The notes beneath the pieces were generated by a model, which worked only from the letters and a program-made list of their open reading frames with translations, searched no databases and was not told the origin of the DNA. A stretch of DNA of 26,105 bases from NCBI GenBank assembly GCA_002396885.1, contig DGXY01000114.1, positions 1-26,105 of the forward strand, read 5' to 3'. This document shows, one piece after another, positions 15,763 to 24,289 of the stretch. Made by a program: the position numbers and the translations under genes. This DNA comes from Akkermansiaceae bacterium UBA5020 (GTDB lineage Bacteria > Verrucomicrobiota > Verrucomicrobiia > Verrucomicrobiales > DEV007). Each line of letters opens with the position of its first letter. Positions within the stretch are counted from its first letter, which is position 1.

Positions 15763-16911
15763 ATGGATACCCCCTCCCAGGACGAGCGCAAGATACGCCT
15801 TTTGCAGATCGTGGACAGCCTCCATCAAGGGGGGATGGAGAATATCATGGTGCAGGTCTGCAATCGGCTTGATCCCGGACGTTTTGAGATCACGGTCTGC
15901 TGCCTCAGCCGCACCGGGCCCTTTGCCGAGAGGCTCCGCGAGGGGATCAAATTGGTCTCCCTCGAAAAGGCCCCCGGTTTCTCGCTTGCCACGGTCAAGG
16001 CTCTGCGGTCGCTCATTCACCAGGGAAATTTCGACCTCATCCACACCCATCATCTCGGGGGTCTGATCTACACCGGCCTTGCCCGACTGAAACCGGCGAT
16101 GGCTCGCCCACGGCTCATTCACTCGGAGCACATCATTCTCCACGGTGAGGAACTCTCGTGGCGCCGTATCCTTCAGCGGAAACTCCTTTATCGTCTCGCC
16201 TCCTGCGTGTTCACCGTTTCCTCCCAGCAACTCGATCAATTGCAGGCCCTCGGTCTGACCCACCGCCGCCAGTTCACCCTCCGCAACGGAGTCGACGGTG
16301 CCCGCTTCCATCCATTGGCTCGGGAGGAAAGGGCGGAACACCGCCAAAAACTCGGTCTCGATCCGGACCGGTTCTGGATTGGCAAGGTGGCGAGGTTCGC
16401 CGCGCTGAAACGGCATCAACCGCTCATCGAAGGATTCGAGCGGGCGGCGAGGGAGAATCCGGCGCTCGGCCTCCTCCTCCTCGGCGACAATGGCAGCGAA
16501 AAGGAGCGGGTCCTCGCCCAGATCGCCGCCAGTCCGGTGCGCGACCGGATCGTCTGGGCCGGATTGCAGCAGGATCCGCTGCCTTGGTATCAGGCGATGG
16601 ATCTGCTCGTCATCGCCTCGGAAAGCGAAGGGATGCCCAACGCGGCCCTCGAGTCCATGGCCTGCGGCGTGCCCGTCCTCGCCAATGAAGTCTGCGGCGT
16701 GCGCGAAGTGGCCGGAGATGGCAGCCATTCCTGGATCGAAGACCTCGGCTCGGCCGATCTCATCGCCTCCTCCCTCGCCCGGATCTCCGCCCTCCCCGCG
16801 CCGGTTCTCGCCGCCACGGGCGCGGCCGCCCGTCTTCACGCTGAAACGGAGCTGTCCCTCGAGGCGATGATGGAGCGCTACCGCCGCCTCTACTCCGGCG
16901 AATGTTTTTGA
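15763..16911 (+). CDS. GT4-family glycosyltransferase
   Basis: A 382-residue GT-B fold protein. Near the N-terminus is IVDSLHQGGMENIM (16-29), the typical acceptor-side loop of GT4 enzymes. Further on are IHTHHLGG, LRNGVDGARFHP and GKVARFAALK. The donor-binding EX7E motif lies in ESEGMPNAALESMACGVPV. These enzymes retain the anomeric configuration when moving a sugar from a nucleotide donor to a lipid-linked acceptor at the cytoplasmic face. The specific sugar is unknown. ATG 15763 is preferred because the open frame upstream lies antisense to the divergent gene. It is the first gene of the plus-strand polysaccharide operon, with the next gene 15 bp downstream. Confidence 0.9.
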   Translation: MDTPSQDERKIRLLQIVDSLHQGGMENIMVQVCNRLDPGRFEITVCCLSRTGPFAERLREGIKLVSLEKAPGFSLATVKALRSLIHQGNFDLIHTHHLGGLIYTGLARLKPAMARPRLIHSEHIILHGEELSWRRILQRKLLYRLASCVFTVSSQQLDQLQALGLTHRRQFTLRNGVDGARFHPLAREERAEHRQKLGLDPDRFWIGKVARFAALKRHQPLIEGFERAARENPALGLLLLGDNGSEKERVLAQIAASPVRDRIVWAGLQQDPLPWYQAMDLLVIASESEGMPNAALESMACGVPVLANEVCGVREVAGDGSHSWIEDLGSADLIASSLARISALPAPVLAATGAAARLHAETELSLEAMMERYRRLYSGECF

Positions 16912-16926
16912 ATCGCGATCCTTCTC

Positions 16927-17466
16927 ATGATCTTATCTCGACTCTTCAAGGGAATCGTGGGGGACCTTGGTCTCGCGCGGCAATCCTGGAAGGACCGCGG
17001 TCCGCGCGAAACCCTCCGCTGGCTCAAATCCCGCGAGGCGCCGGTAACCTTCCAGTTCGCGAAATATGGCGCGCTCGGCGTGATCACCACGCTGGTGCAA
17101 GTGGGGGCCTTCACCTGGTTTTCCCACACCCTTTTCCCGGCGCACGATTACCTCGTCGAGGGCGGCATCACTCCCGCGCTCAAGGAACGCCATGCCATTC
17201 TCAGCAACCTCCTCGCCTTCCCTTTTGCCGTGCTGTTCAATTATGTCGCCAACGTCCTCTTTGTCTTCACTCCGGGACGCCACTCGCGCTTTCGTGAACT
17301 CGTCCTCTTCATCGGCATCTCTTTCGCCACTTTCGCCGTCGGGCTTCTCTCCGGGCCTGCGCTCATTTCCCGCGGCCTTGATCCCTGGATCGCCCAAGGT
17401 GTCCTAGTTGTCACCTCCGCCCTGCTAAATTTCGTCTGCAGAAAGTTCTTCGTGTTCCTACGTTAG
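16927..17466 (+). CDS. GtrA-family membrane protein
   Basis: A 179-residue protein. A basic N-terminal region of about 45 residues precedes four hydrophobic segments. GtrA landmarks are FAKYGALGVITTLVQVG, FNYVANVLFVF and the C-terminal NFVCRKFFVF. GtrA proteins are small inner-membrane proteins involved in moving or flipping polyprenyl-linked sugars for surface polysaccharide modification. Between the first and second segments there is an extended loop (FPAHDYLVEGGITPALKERH) that many GtrA proteins lack. The start is 15 bp after the preceding stop. About 90 bp without a visible terminator separates it from the next gene. Confidence 0.88.
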   Translation: MILSRLFKGIVGDLGLARQSWKDRGPRETLRWLKSREAPVTFQFAKYGALGVITTLVQVGAFTWFSHTLFPAHDYLVEGGITPALKERHAILSNLLAFPFAVLFNYVANVLFVFTPGRHSRFRELVLFIGISFATFAVGLLSGPALISRGLDPWIAQGVLVVTSALLNFVCRKFFVFLR

Positions 17467-17556
17467 GGAACCGTGCTTTCCGTCCGGAAATTCCTCCGTT
17501 CGCGACGCTTTTCGGTAGACCGCCCCCTTATCTCCGTTCACCATTTAAAACCTTCC

Positions 17557-18603
17557 ATGCCATCCGCCTACGAATCCCTCTGCGCAACGCTTTCCAAGGC
17601 TCCCCGGCGCTGGCTGGTGACCGGCGGGGCCGGCTTCATCGGTTCGCACCTCGTCGCGACCCTCCTTCGACTGGGACAGGAAGTGACCTGCCTCGACAAT
17701 CTCTCGACCGGCCATCGGACCAACCTCGACACGGTTCTCTCCGGCCTTTCCTCTGCGGAAGCGGGACGGCTGAAGCCGATCGAGGGAGATCTCGCCGACC
17801 TCGACGCCTGCCGGGAAGCGGTCGCCGGCGTCGATCACATCCTCCATCAGGGGGCTCTCGGGTCCGTGCCCGAATCGATCGCCGATCCGGTTTCCTCCCA
17901 TCAGAGCAACGTCACCGGCACCCTGAATCTCTTCGAATCGGCTCGAAAAGCCGGAGTGAAACGCATCGTTTACGCCTCGACTTGTGCCCTCTACGGGAAT
18001 CAGGCCGAGCTCCCCATCCGCGAGGATTCGAAAGGCGATCTCCTCTCTCCCTACGCCGCCACCAAGGCGATCGGGGAAGCCTACGCGCGCTCTTTCGCCA
18101 ACGCCTACGGGATGGAGTTCGCCGGACTCCGCTACTTCAATGTCTTCGGCCCGCGCCAAGACCCGGACGGACCTTATGCCGCCGTCATCCCCATCTGGGT
18201 CCGCACGATGCTGCGCGGCGAACCCATTGTGATCTACGGGGACGGGGAAACGACGCGCGATTTCACTTATGTCGCCAATGTCGTGCAGGCCAACCTTCTC
18301 GCCGCGACCGCCCCTCGCCTCGCCGAACCGAGCCGGGTCTTCAACGTCGCCATCGGCGGCCAGACCTCGTTGAACGAGCTTTTTGCCGCCCTTCGCCACC
18401 AACTCCAGGTCCTCCGTCCGGGCCTCGCGATACCGGATCCGGTCTACCGCGATTTCCGCCCCGGCGACGTCCGGCACTCCCTCGCCGACTTCACCCGGGC
18501 GCGGGAGGAACTCGGATTCTCCCCCACCCACGACCTCGCCACCGGTCTCGCTCTTGCCATGGAATGGTATGCCGGAGCCATCGACCCGGCGCCCTCCGCA
18601 TGA
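17557..18603 (+). CDS. wbpP: UDP-N-acetylhexosamine 4-epimerase, WbpP/TviC type
   Basis: A 348-residue short-chain dehydrogenase. The NAD-binding TGGAGFIGS (22-30) and the catalytic YAATK (Y166, K170) lie at essentially the same positions as in WbpP. So do the class landmarks LHQGALGSVP, GLRYFNVFGPRQDP, AAVIPIW and YRDFRPGDVRHSLAD. WbpP-type enzymes interconvert UDP-GlcNAc and UDP-GalNAc or their uronic acids in the cytoplasm, using bound NAD. In the substrate loop this protein has STC (141-143) where WbpP has SSS. The partner UDP-HexNAc dehydrogenase (WbpO) is not seen in the window. ATG 17557 matches the usual N-terminus, and GTG 17473 is an unlikely extension. Its stop overlaps the next start (ATGA). 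Confidence 0.9.
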   Translation: MPSAYESLCATLSKAPRRWLVTGGAGFIGSHLVATLLRLGQEVTCLDNLSTGHRTNLDTVLSGLSSAEAGRLKPIEGDLADLDACREAVAGVDHILHQGALGSVPESIADPVSSHQSNVTGTLNLFESARKAGVKRIVYASTCALYGNQAELPIREDSKGDLLSPYAATKAIGEAYARSFANAYGMEFAGLRYFNVFGPRQDPDGPYAAVIPIWVRTMLRGEPIVIYGDGETTRDFTYVANVVQANLLAATAPRLAEPSRVFNVAIGGQTSLNELFAALRHQLQVLRPGLAIPDPVYRDFRPGDVRHSLADFTRAREELGFSPTHDLATGLALAMEWYAGAIDPAPSA

Positions 18604-19832
18604 GAATCCTCTGGGTCAAGTCGGGTCCCTTGTTTCCCCTCAATACCGGAGGCCGGAAACGCACCCACGCCATGCTCGTGGAGTTGGCGCGAAAGCACGA
18701 GGTCACCTACCTCGCCAACCTCCCGGAAGGTCAAAGGCTCGATCCCGCCGAAAACACGGCGCCCTACGCGCAGGAAAAGCTCTGGATCCCGTCGCGCGAG
18801 CCCCGTGAGGGTTCCCCGGCTTGGATGCGCGAGATCCTCGTGAACCTGCTTTTCTCGACTTCGGCCTTCGTCCTCGATCGATACCGCAATCCCGACCTCG
18901 CGGCGAAACTGCTGGAGCTCGACGCCTCGGGCGATTACGACCTGATCATCTGCGATTTCCTCACCCCCGCGGTCAATTTTGATTTCGACCGCCTCCGCAC
19001 TCCCGTGGTGCTCTTTCAACACAACGTCGAGGCGCGCATCTGGGAACGGCTCGCCATGGAAAAGAAGAATCCACTGGTGCGACTGCTCTTCCGCGACCAG
19101 GCACGCCGGATGCGGGATGCCGAAATCGCCCTCTCGAAGCAATGCCGCGGAGTGATCGCCGTGTCGCCGGAGGATGCCGCCGACTTCCGCGACGACTATC
19201 GACTCGACAATGTCCTCGGCTCCGTCCCAACCGGGGTGGACACGCAGTTTTTTCAACCGCCCTCGCCACGACGTCCCGAGCCGGGCCTGATCGGATTCCT
19301 CGGTTCGATGGACTGGATGCCGAACATCGAATGCGTCCACCACTTCGTGCGCGATATCTTCCCGCGCCTCCTCGCGACCCGGCCCGATGCGCGCCTCCTC
19401 GTGATCGGCCGCGATCCGGCACCCTCGCTGCAAAAGCTCGCGGCGGAGAACAATCGCGTCATCCTCACCGGCACGGTCGACGATGTGCGCTCCTGGCTCG
19501 ATCGATGCGAGGTGCTCGTCGTGCCGCTGCGCTCCGGCGGCGGCACCCGGATCAAGATCTTCGAGGCGATGGCCCAAGGCGTGCCAGTGGTCTCTACGAC
19601 GATCGGTGCGGAGGGCTTGCCTGTGGTGCACGGAGAGTCCATCCTCATCGCCGATGATGCGGAAGCCTTCGCCGACGCCGTCCTGACATTGCTGCAGTCG
19701 CCGGAAGCCCGCGGCGCCCTCGCGACCCACGCGCGGGAGCTTCTGGTCCGGTCCTACAGTTGGGAATCGGTCACCGCGAACTTCCTCGACCTCTCCCTTT
19801 CCTGCATTCCTTCCCCAACCGCGCCGCACTAA
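18600..19832 (+). CDS. GT4-family glycosyltransferase
   Basis: A 410-residue GT-B protein. The N-terminus, ILWVKSGPLFPLNTGGRKRT, has the donor/acceptor loop seen in exopolysaccharide glycosyltransferases. QHNVEARIW, SVPTGVDTQFF, GFLGSMDWMPN and VPLRSGGGTRIKIFEAMAQG follow. The region in place of the classical EX7E motif reads SGGGTRIKIFE, a common variant in this subgroup. Expected role: transfer of a sugar from a nucleotide donor onto the growing lipid-linked repeat. The start overlaps the stop of the epimerase gene (ATGA), and the next start is only 4 bp after its stop, so translational coupling is likely. Confidence 0.9.
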   Translation: MRILWVKSGPLFPLNTGGRKRTHAMLVELARKHEVTYLANLPEGQRLDPAENTAPYAQEKLWIPSREPREGSPAWMREILVNLLFSTSAFVLDRYRNPDLAAKLLELDASGDYDLIICDFLTPAVNFDFDRLRTPVVLFQHNVEARIWERLAMEKKNPLVRLLFRDQARRMRDAEIALSKQCRGVIAVSPEDAADFRDDYRLDNVLGSVPTGVDTQFFQPPSPRRPEPGLIGFLGSMDWMPNIECVHHFVRDIFPRLLATRPDARLLVIGRDPAPSLQKLAAENNRVILTGTVDDVRSWLDRCEVLVVPLRSGGGTRIKIFEAMAQGVPVVSTTIGAEGLPVVHGESILIADDAEAFADAVLTLLQSPEARGALATHARELLVRSYSWESVTANFLDLSLSCIPSPTAPH

Positions 19833-19836
19833 TCCC

Positions 19837-20667
19837 ATGCAAGACCCCCGAACGCCGGAACGCATCCGCCACCACTACGAGGTGGAAAAGGAACTCGCCA
19901 CAAGGATGCGCGCCTCGACCCGCGAGGGACGCACCGAGCTCTTCAAGACCCTCTACACCGAGCTCTTCGAAAGGGTTGAAGACCATCCCCGCCTGACCCG
20001 CCGCGACACCGCGGAGGCCTCGCGGCGCAATCTCGAGGCCCAGTTGCGGCTGCTGCGCCCGCATTTCCCCGAAACCGGACCAAAACCCGTGCTCGTCGAG
20101 TTCGCCCCGGGAGATTGCCGGCTCGCAGGGGCCGCCGCGGACTCCTGTGCGAAGGTTTACGGAGTCGACATCTCCGACCAGCGCTCGCCGGGCGAGGTCT
20201 TCCCGGAGAATTTCGAACTGATCGTCTACGACGGTTACCACCTCGACCTTCCCGACGCCTGCGCGACCCTCGCCTTCAGCTACCAGTTCCTCGAGCACCT
20301 CCATCCCGACGATGTCGACCCGCACTTCGCCATGGCGAAACGGCTGCTCCGGCCCGGCGGGGTCTACGTCTTCGACTCGCCGCATCGTTTCTCCGGTCCT
20401 CACGATGTCTCGGTGCACTTCGGCGAGACGCTCGATTGCTTCCATTTCCAGGAGTGGACTTACCGCGACATGCGGAAGCTGTTGAAGCGGCACGGCTTCA
20501 GCCGCACCGGGATCCATCGCAAGGGCCGCCTCTTCCGGAATCCTCTCGTCAACCTCGCGCACGACTGCGTCGAAGCCATCGTCGGTGTCCTCCCCCGCCC
20601 ACTGCGCCGGTCCCTCTCGAACCGCCTCTTCCAATCGGTCACGCTCTCGGCGTGGAAGGATTCCTGA
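19837..20667 (+). CDS. Class I SAM-dependent methyltransferase
   Basis: A 276-residue protein. A helical N-terminal region of about 80 residues precedes the Rossmann-like domain. Motif I reads VEFAPGDCRLA (87-97), an unusual form of the E/D-x-G-x-G-x-G loop. Next come VYGVDISD (acidic residue that binds the SAM ribose), LAFSYQFLEHLHPDD (motif IV region typical of Methyltransf_11 proteins) and LLRPGGVYVF (motif V). In this operon it probably methylates a sugar of the repeat unit or caps a glycan end, but that is inferred from position only. The start is 4 bp after the preceding stop. Confidence 0.82.
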   Translation: MQDPRTPERIRHHYEVEKELATRMRASTREGRTELFKTLYTELFERVEDHPRLTRRDTAEASRRNLEAQLRLLRPHFPETGPKPVLVEFAPGDCRLAGAAADSCAKVYGVDISDQRSPGEVFPENFELIVYDGYHLDLPDACATLAFSYQFLEHLHPDDVDPHFAMAKRLLRPGGVYVFDSPHRFSGPHDVSVHFGETLDCFHFQEWTYRDMRKLLKRHGFSRTGIHRKGRLFRNPLVNLAHDCVEAIVGVLPRPLRRSLSNRLFQSVTLSAWKDS

Positions 20668-20689
20668 TCCCCGCATCCGCGATCCCAAG

Positions 20690-22192
20690 ATGTCGCTCGC
20701 GCGCAAGCTCATCCGCGGATCCTCCGTGAACCTGATCGAGCAGGTGGTGAAGATCGTCGCGATGTTCGTGACGACGCCACTGATGGTCGCGCAGCTAGGC
20801 AAGGAAAACTATGGAACCTGGATCGTCGCGCTGACCATCATCGGTTACCTCCGGCTCCTCGACCTCGGCGTTTCCTTCTCCGGAAACCGTTTCCTCGCCC
20901 GCGCTCTCGGAGCCGGCGACGAGGCCGAGTATCGACGGCTCGTCACCTCCTTTGTTTTTCTCTACCAGCGTATCGCCCTGATCGCCCTCGCCGTCACCCT
21001 GATCCTGAGCCTGGCGATCCCGCAGTTTCTCTCCGACGACACCTTCCTCCACGCGACCCGCTGGCTCGTCCTCGGTCTCGGGCTCGTCACCGCTCTGCGT
21101 TTCTGGACGCGGATCTACGAGGTCGTCTTGAAAAGCCACCTGCGCTACGACCAGATCGGCCTGTCCTCCGTGGCCAGGACGATCGTGCAGGCCGTGCTCG
21201 TGATCCTGGCACTGACCCAGGGATATGGCCTCGAGGCGCTGCTGTTGATCTACATTGCCACCGACGCGCTCGACCAGATCCTGCTGATGATCTTCTCGCG
21301 CCGCATCCTGCCACTGGCGCTGAAGCCCGTCTTGGCCCGACCGGAAGGCATCCCCGAACTCGCGCGCTACAGCGCGACCTCGGTCATGGCGACGCTCGGC
21401 AACCAGCTCCGCCAGGGCATCGATCCTCTCGTGATCGGCCATTTCTCCGGACTCGCCCTGGTGCCGGCCTATTCGATCGGAAACCGTTTCCTGACGCTCT
21501 TCGGCGACTTCATCAATTCGGTCTTCGGTGGCAATTTCGTCGCCGCCTTCAGCCAGCTCGACGGGCGCAAGGATCCCGAGGCCCTCGTGCGGAATTTCCT
21601 GACAACCCTGCGCTTCAGCTGCGCGGTGGCGGCTTTCGGCGGCGTCTCCATCGCGGTGTTCGGTCCACCCTTCATCGCCCGCTGGGTGGGACCCGCCTTC
21701 TCCGACGCGAATCTGGTGCTCTACATCCTCGCCGGCCCCACCACCCTGATGATGATGCAGTATCCGGTGTGGAGCTTTTTCTACAGCCAGAACCGCCAGC
21801 ACTGGCTCGCCGCGGTCGCGCTGGGCGGTGGCGCCTTCAACGCGATCCTCAGCATCGCCCTGGTGATCCGGATCGGCTTCCTCGGAGCGGCCTGGGGAAC
21901 GGCGGTGGAGTTGACCCTCGTCTTCGGCCTCGTCGTGCCGGTGCTCGTCTCGCGCTTCTGCGGGATCGCGTTGCCCCGTTATGGCTGGGCGATCCTCAAG
22001 CCGGCCCTGCCCTACCTGCTCCAGGGCTGGGCGGTGCACTATTTTTTCGCCGACCGGCTCCTGCCGGAATACCCGCGTCTCTTCCTCGCGGTCGTGCTCC
22101 AGTTGGCCGGCGCCGCTCCGATCTTTTGGTGGCTGACGCTTTCCGCGATCGAACGGAAACGGCTCGCGGGGAGGTTTTTCAAGGCGAAGTGA
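20690..22192 (+). CDS. Wzx-type polysaccharide flippase (MOP/MATE superfamily)
   Basis: A 500-residue polytopic membrane protein with 12-14 hydrophobic segments. The N-terminus, LIRGSSVNLIEQVVKIVAMF followed by TTPLMVAQLGKENYGTW, is typical of polysaccharide-synthesis flippases. The central GNQLRQGIDPLVIGHFSG matches the conserved loop around segment 7. It would move the undecaprenyl-linked oligosaccharide across the inner membrane. No Wzy polymerase accompanies it in the window. ATG 20690 is chosen because the open frame upstream overlaps the methyltransferase without protein character. Its last 14 bases overlap the end of the convergent glycosyltransferase gene. Confidence 0.9.
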   Translation: MSLARKLIRGSSVNLIEQVVKIVAMFVTTPLMVAQLGKENYGTWIVALTIIGYLRLLDLGVSFSGNRFLARALGAGDEAEYRRLVTSFVFLYQRIALIALAVTLILSLAIPQFLSDDTFLHATRWLVLGLGLVTALRFWTRIYEVVLKSHLRYDQIGLSSVARTIVQAVLVILALTQGYGLEALLLIYIATDALDQILLMIFSRRILPLALKPVLARPEGIPELARYSATSVMATLGNQLRQGIDPLVIGHFSGLALVPAYSIGNRFLTLFGDFINSVFGGNFVAAFSQLDGRKDPEALVRNFLTTLRFSCAVAAFGGVSIAVFGPPFIARWVGPAFSDANLVLYILAGPTTLMMMQYPVWSFFYSQNRQHWLAAVALGGGAFNAILSIALVIRIGFLGAAWGTAVELTLVFGLVVPVLVSRFCGIALPRYGWAILKPALPYLLQGWAVHYFFADRLLPEYPRLFLAVVLQLAGAAPIFWWLTLSAIERKRLAGRFFKAK

Positions 22193-23381
22193 TCGCCGCG
22201 ATCAGTTCGCGGGCGGCCGCTTCCTGGTCGAAAAACCTCAGGGCGAATGCGCGGGAGGCCTCACCGAGGCGGAGGCGCTCGCCGGCCGGGAGGAGCCCCA
22301 GGATGACCTGCTCCATCGCAGCGAGATCCCCCACCGGAAAGAAGCCGCCGTTTTCTCCGGCATTCACCGCATCGTGGTTCGGCGGAATGTCGCTCGCGAG
22401 CACCGGCAGTCCGCAGGCGATCGCCTCGATCAACACCGTCGGCGATCCTTCGGCATGGGTCGGGAAAAAGAAAAAGTCGGCGTTCTGATAGGATCGCACG
22501 AGTGAGGGGAAATCAAGGTAGGGCAGCACGCGGCACTTTTCGAAACCGGGCTCGCGGGCCGCGATCCGCGCCTGCAGGGTCTCGAGCAGCGCCCCCTTCC
22601 CCACGATGACCCAGCCGAGCGATCGATCGGCGAGGCGCGGGATCAGATCCATCAATTCCGCGACGCCCTTGGCGGGGCTCAGGTCACCGACAAAAAGCCC
22701 CACGACCTGATCGTCGGCAAAACCGAGTTCGCGTTTCCATTCGTCGCCACGACCGGGCTTGAACACGTTCAGATCGACGCCGAGCGGATTGCAGCGGACC
22801 TTTTCGCGATGACCGGGATAAGCCGCCTGGATCTGCCGGGCGAAGTTCGGACCGACCGCAAAGACTCCGTCGAGATCCCCGAAGAGCCGGGTCGTTAGAC
22901 GCGCCACCGCCGGCTCGTTCTTCGGATAGGTGTGGATGTCGCTGCCGATCGCGTAAGAATAAGCGGGGATGCCGAGCTCGCGCCCGCTCAGCAGAGCGGC
23001 GTGGCCGTCATTCGTCAGCATCCCGCCGATCACCGCATCGAAGCGCTCGCGTTCGTGAAGTCGGCGGATGAGAGCGCGGCTCGCACGATGCATCGAGGTC
23101 CCCTCGTAGGGACGGAACCAGGCTCCGGGCGGGCGCACAAAACGCGGGTAGTGGATTTCAATTCCCTCCATCTCCCCGGACCGCTCCTGAAACACGTTTC
23201 CCCGGTAGCGGGGCAGCCGTCCGAGCGGAAACGGCACCGAGGGCACCGGAGCCACCACCGTGATCCGACAGCCGACCCGCTTCAGAGCGAGCGCCTTGTT
23301 GCGGAAAAAGGTGCCCAGCTTCGGATTGGCCGGATTCGGAAAGAGGTGGGTGAGGAGCAGGACGGAACACTCTTGTTTCAT
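22179..23381 (-). CDS. GT4-family glycosyltransferase
   Basis: A 400-residue GT-B protein. LLLTHLFPNPANPKLGTFFRNKA near the start is the classical GT4 N-terminal loop. VIGGMLTNDGHAALL, CNPLGVDLNVFKPG and GLFVGDLSPAKGV follow. The EX7E donor motif is EGSPTVLIE in AEGSPTVLIEAIACGLPV. The protein would add one sugar of the repeat unit, presumably the one made by the three upstream genes. ATG 23381 overlaps the upstream stop (ATGA). At its 3' end the coding sequence runs 14 bp into the convergent flippase gene, so no terminator separates the operons. Confidence 0.9.
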   Translation of the reverse strand: MKQECSVLLLTHLFPNPANPKLGTFFRNKALALKRVGCRITVVAPVPSVPFPLGRLPRYRGNVFQERSGEMEGIEIHYPRFVRPPGAWFRPYEGTSMHRASRALIRRLHERERFDAVIGGMLTNDGHAALLSGRELGIPAYSYAIGSDIHTYPKNEPAVARLTTRLFGDLDGVFAVGPNFARQIQAAYPGHREKVRCNPLGVDLNVFKPGRGDEWKRELGFADDQVVGLFVGDLSPAKGVAELMDLIPRLADRSLGWVIVGKGALLETLQARIAAREPGFEKCRVLPYLDFPSLVRSYQNADFFFFPTHAEGSPTVLIEAIACGLPVLASDIPPNHDAVNAGENGGFFPVGDLAAMEQVILGLLPAGERLRLGEASRAFALRFFDQEAAARELIAAITSP

Positions 23382-24289
23382 GTCATCTCCCACATTTCCG
23401 CGATAGCTTCCTCCGCCGTGCGCCGGGGCGACCATGCCGTCTCCCGGCTCAATTTCGCGCTGCTCCCGTAGATGCACGGCACATCAAAGGCGGATTTTCG
23501 ACCGGGATCCGACTCGATCCGCACCTCTCGGCCGGAGATGGCGATGAGATGATCGAGGAGATCGCGGATGCGCACCGCGCGCCCCGAGGCGACCACGTAG
23601 GACGGAGCGGGGTTCTCGAGCGAGAGCATCGCGATGAGGGCCTCGGCAACATCCGCCACGTGGATGAAGTCTCGCTCCGACTCCAGATTGCCGACGCGCA
23701 GCGCCTCACCCGTTCCGGTCCGGGCCAGTTGATCGACGAAGGACCCGAAGACGAGCCGCGTCGGAGTCCCCGGTCCGATCAGGTTGAACAAATGCGCGAC
23801 GCTGACGCGGAGATGATCCCCGGCGGTGCGACGGTAATAATCGGCGAGCCGCGTCTGGAGGGACTTGGTCAGGCCGTATTCGTTGCAAGGACTCAGCGCG
23901 GCCTCTTCGGTCACCGGGAGGGATACTGGGATCCCGAACTCCGCCGCCGATCCGGCGAGCACGACGCGGACCGGCTCCGCCTTCCGGAGCTTCGCGGACG
24001 CCGAGAGGACCGCTTCCGCCACCTCGACATTGTAGCGCAGCATCACGCCGAAACCGGGACCGGACGAACCGGCGAGACTCACGATCCGGTCCGGAGCCTC
24101 CGCCTCGATCACTTCTTTGAGCCGCCCGAGATCCCCGCAATCGAGCGAATGATGGACCGTCCCATCGAGACCCGCCACCGCCTCCCGCCCGATCGTGATA
24201 AGTTCGCAGGAGGGATCCTCCGCGAGGCGGCGCGAGAGATGGCGCGCGAGGAATCCTCCCGCACCGACGACGAGCAAGCGGGTCTTCAT
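23378..24289 (-). CDS. NAD(P)-dependent 4-ketoreductase/epimerase, Rmd-like SDR
   Basis: A 303-residue extended SDR. The nucleotide loop is GAGGFLARH (9-17), with Ala15 where the third Gly normally sits. Further motifs are SLAGSSGPG (71-79), AGSAAEFG (112-119), the catalytic YGLTK (Y138, K142), HLFNLIGPGTP and RDFIHVADVAEA. GSAAEFG and the N-GPG loop resemble GDP-4-keto-6-deoxy-mannose reductases (Rmd), which make GDP-D-rhamnose. Placed directly after a 4,6-dehydratase and a nucleotidyltransferase, it probably reduces the 4-keto intermediate, but the exact sugar is not determined. Both ends overlap neighbouring genes by ATGA junctions. Confidence 0.83.
   Translation of the reverse strand: MKTRLLVVGAGGFLARHLSRRLAEDPSCELITIGREAVAGLDGTVHHSLDCGDLGRLKEVIEAEAPDRIVSLAGSSGPGFGVMLRYNVEVAEAVLSASAKLRKAEPVRVVLAGSAAEFGIPVSLPVTEEAALSPCNEYGLTKSLQTRLADYYRRTAGDHLRVSVAHLFNLIGPGTPTRLVFGSFVDQLARTGTGEALRVGNLESERDFIHVADVAEALIAMLSLENPAPSYVVASGRAVRIRDLLDHLIAISGREVRIESDPGRKSAFDVPCIYGSSAKLSRETAWSPRRTAEEAIAEMWEMT

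Noticed and set aside
15667..16839. Upstream extension of the TIM-barrel open frame on the minus strand
   Set aside because: It is antisense to a clear GT4 glycosyltransferase, and the recognisable barrel begins at the ATG at 15666.
17473..17556. GTG start adding 28 residues to the WbpP-type epimerase
   Set aside because: The N-terminus from ATG 17557 matches the family start, while the extension does not.
20795..22039. Minus-strand open frame of 414 codons opposite the flippase
   Set aside because: It is rich in Asp, Glu, Gln and Arg with no fold-like pattern. The opposite strand is an unmistakable polytopic flippase.
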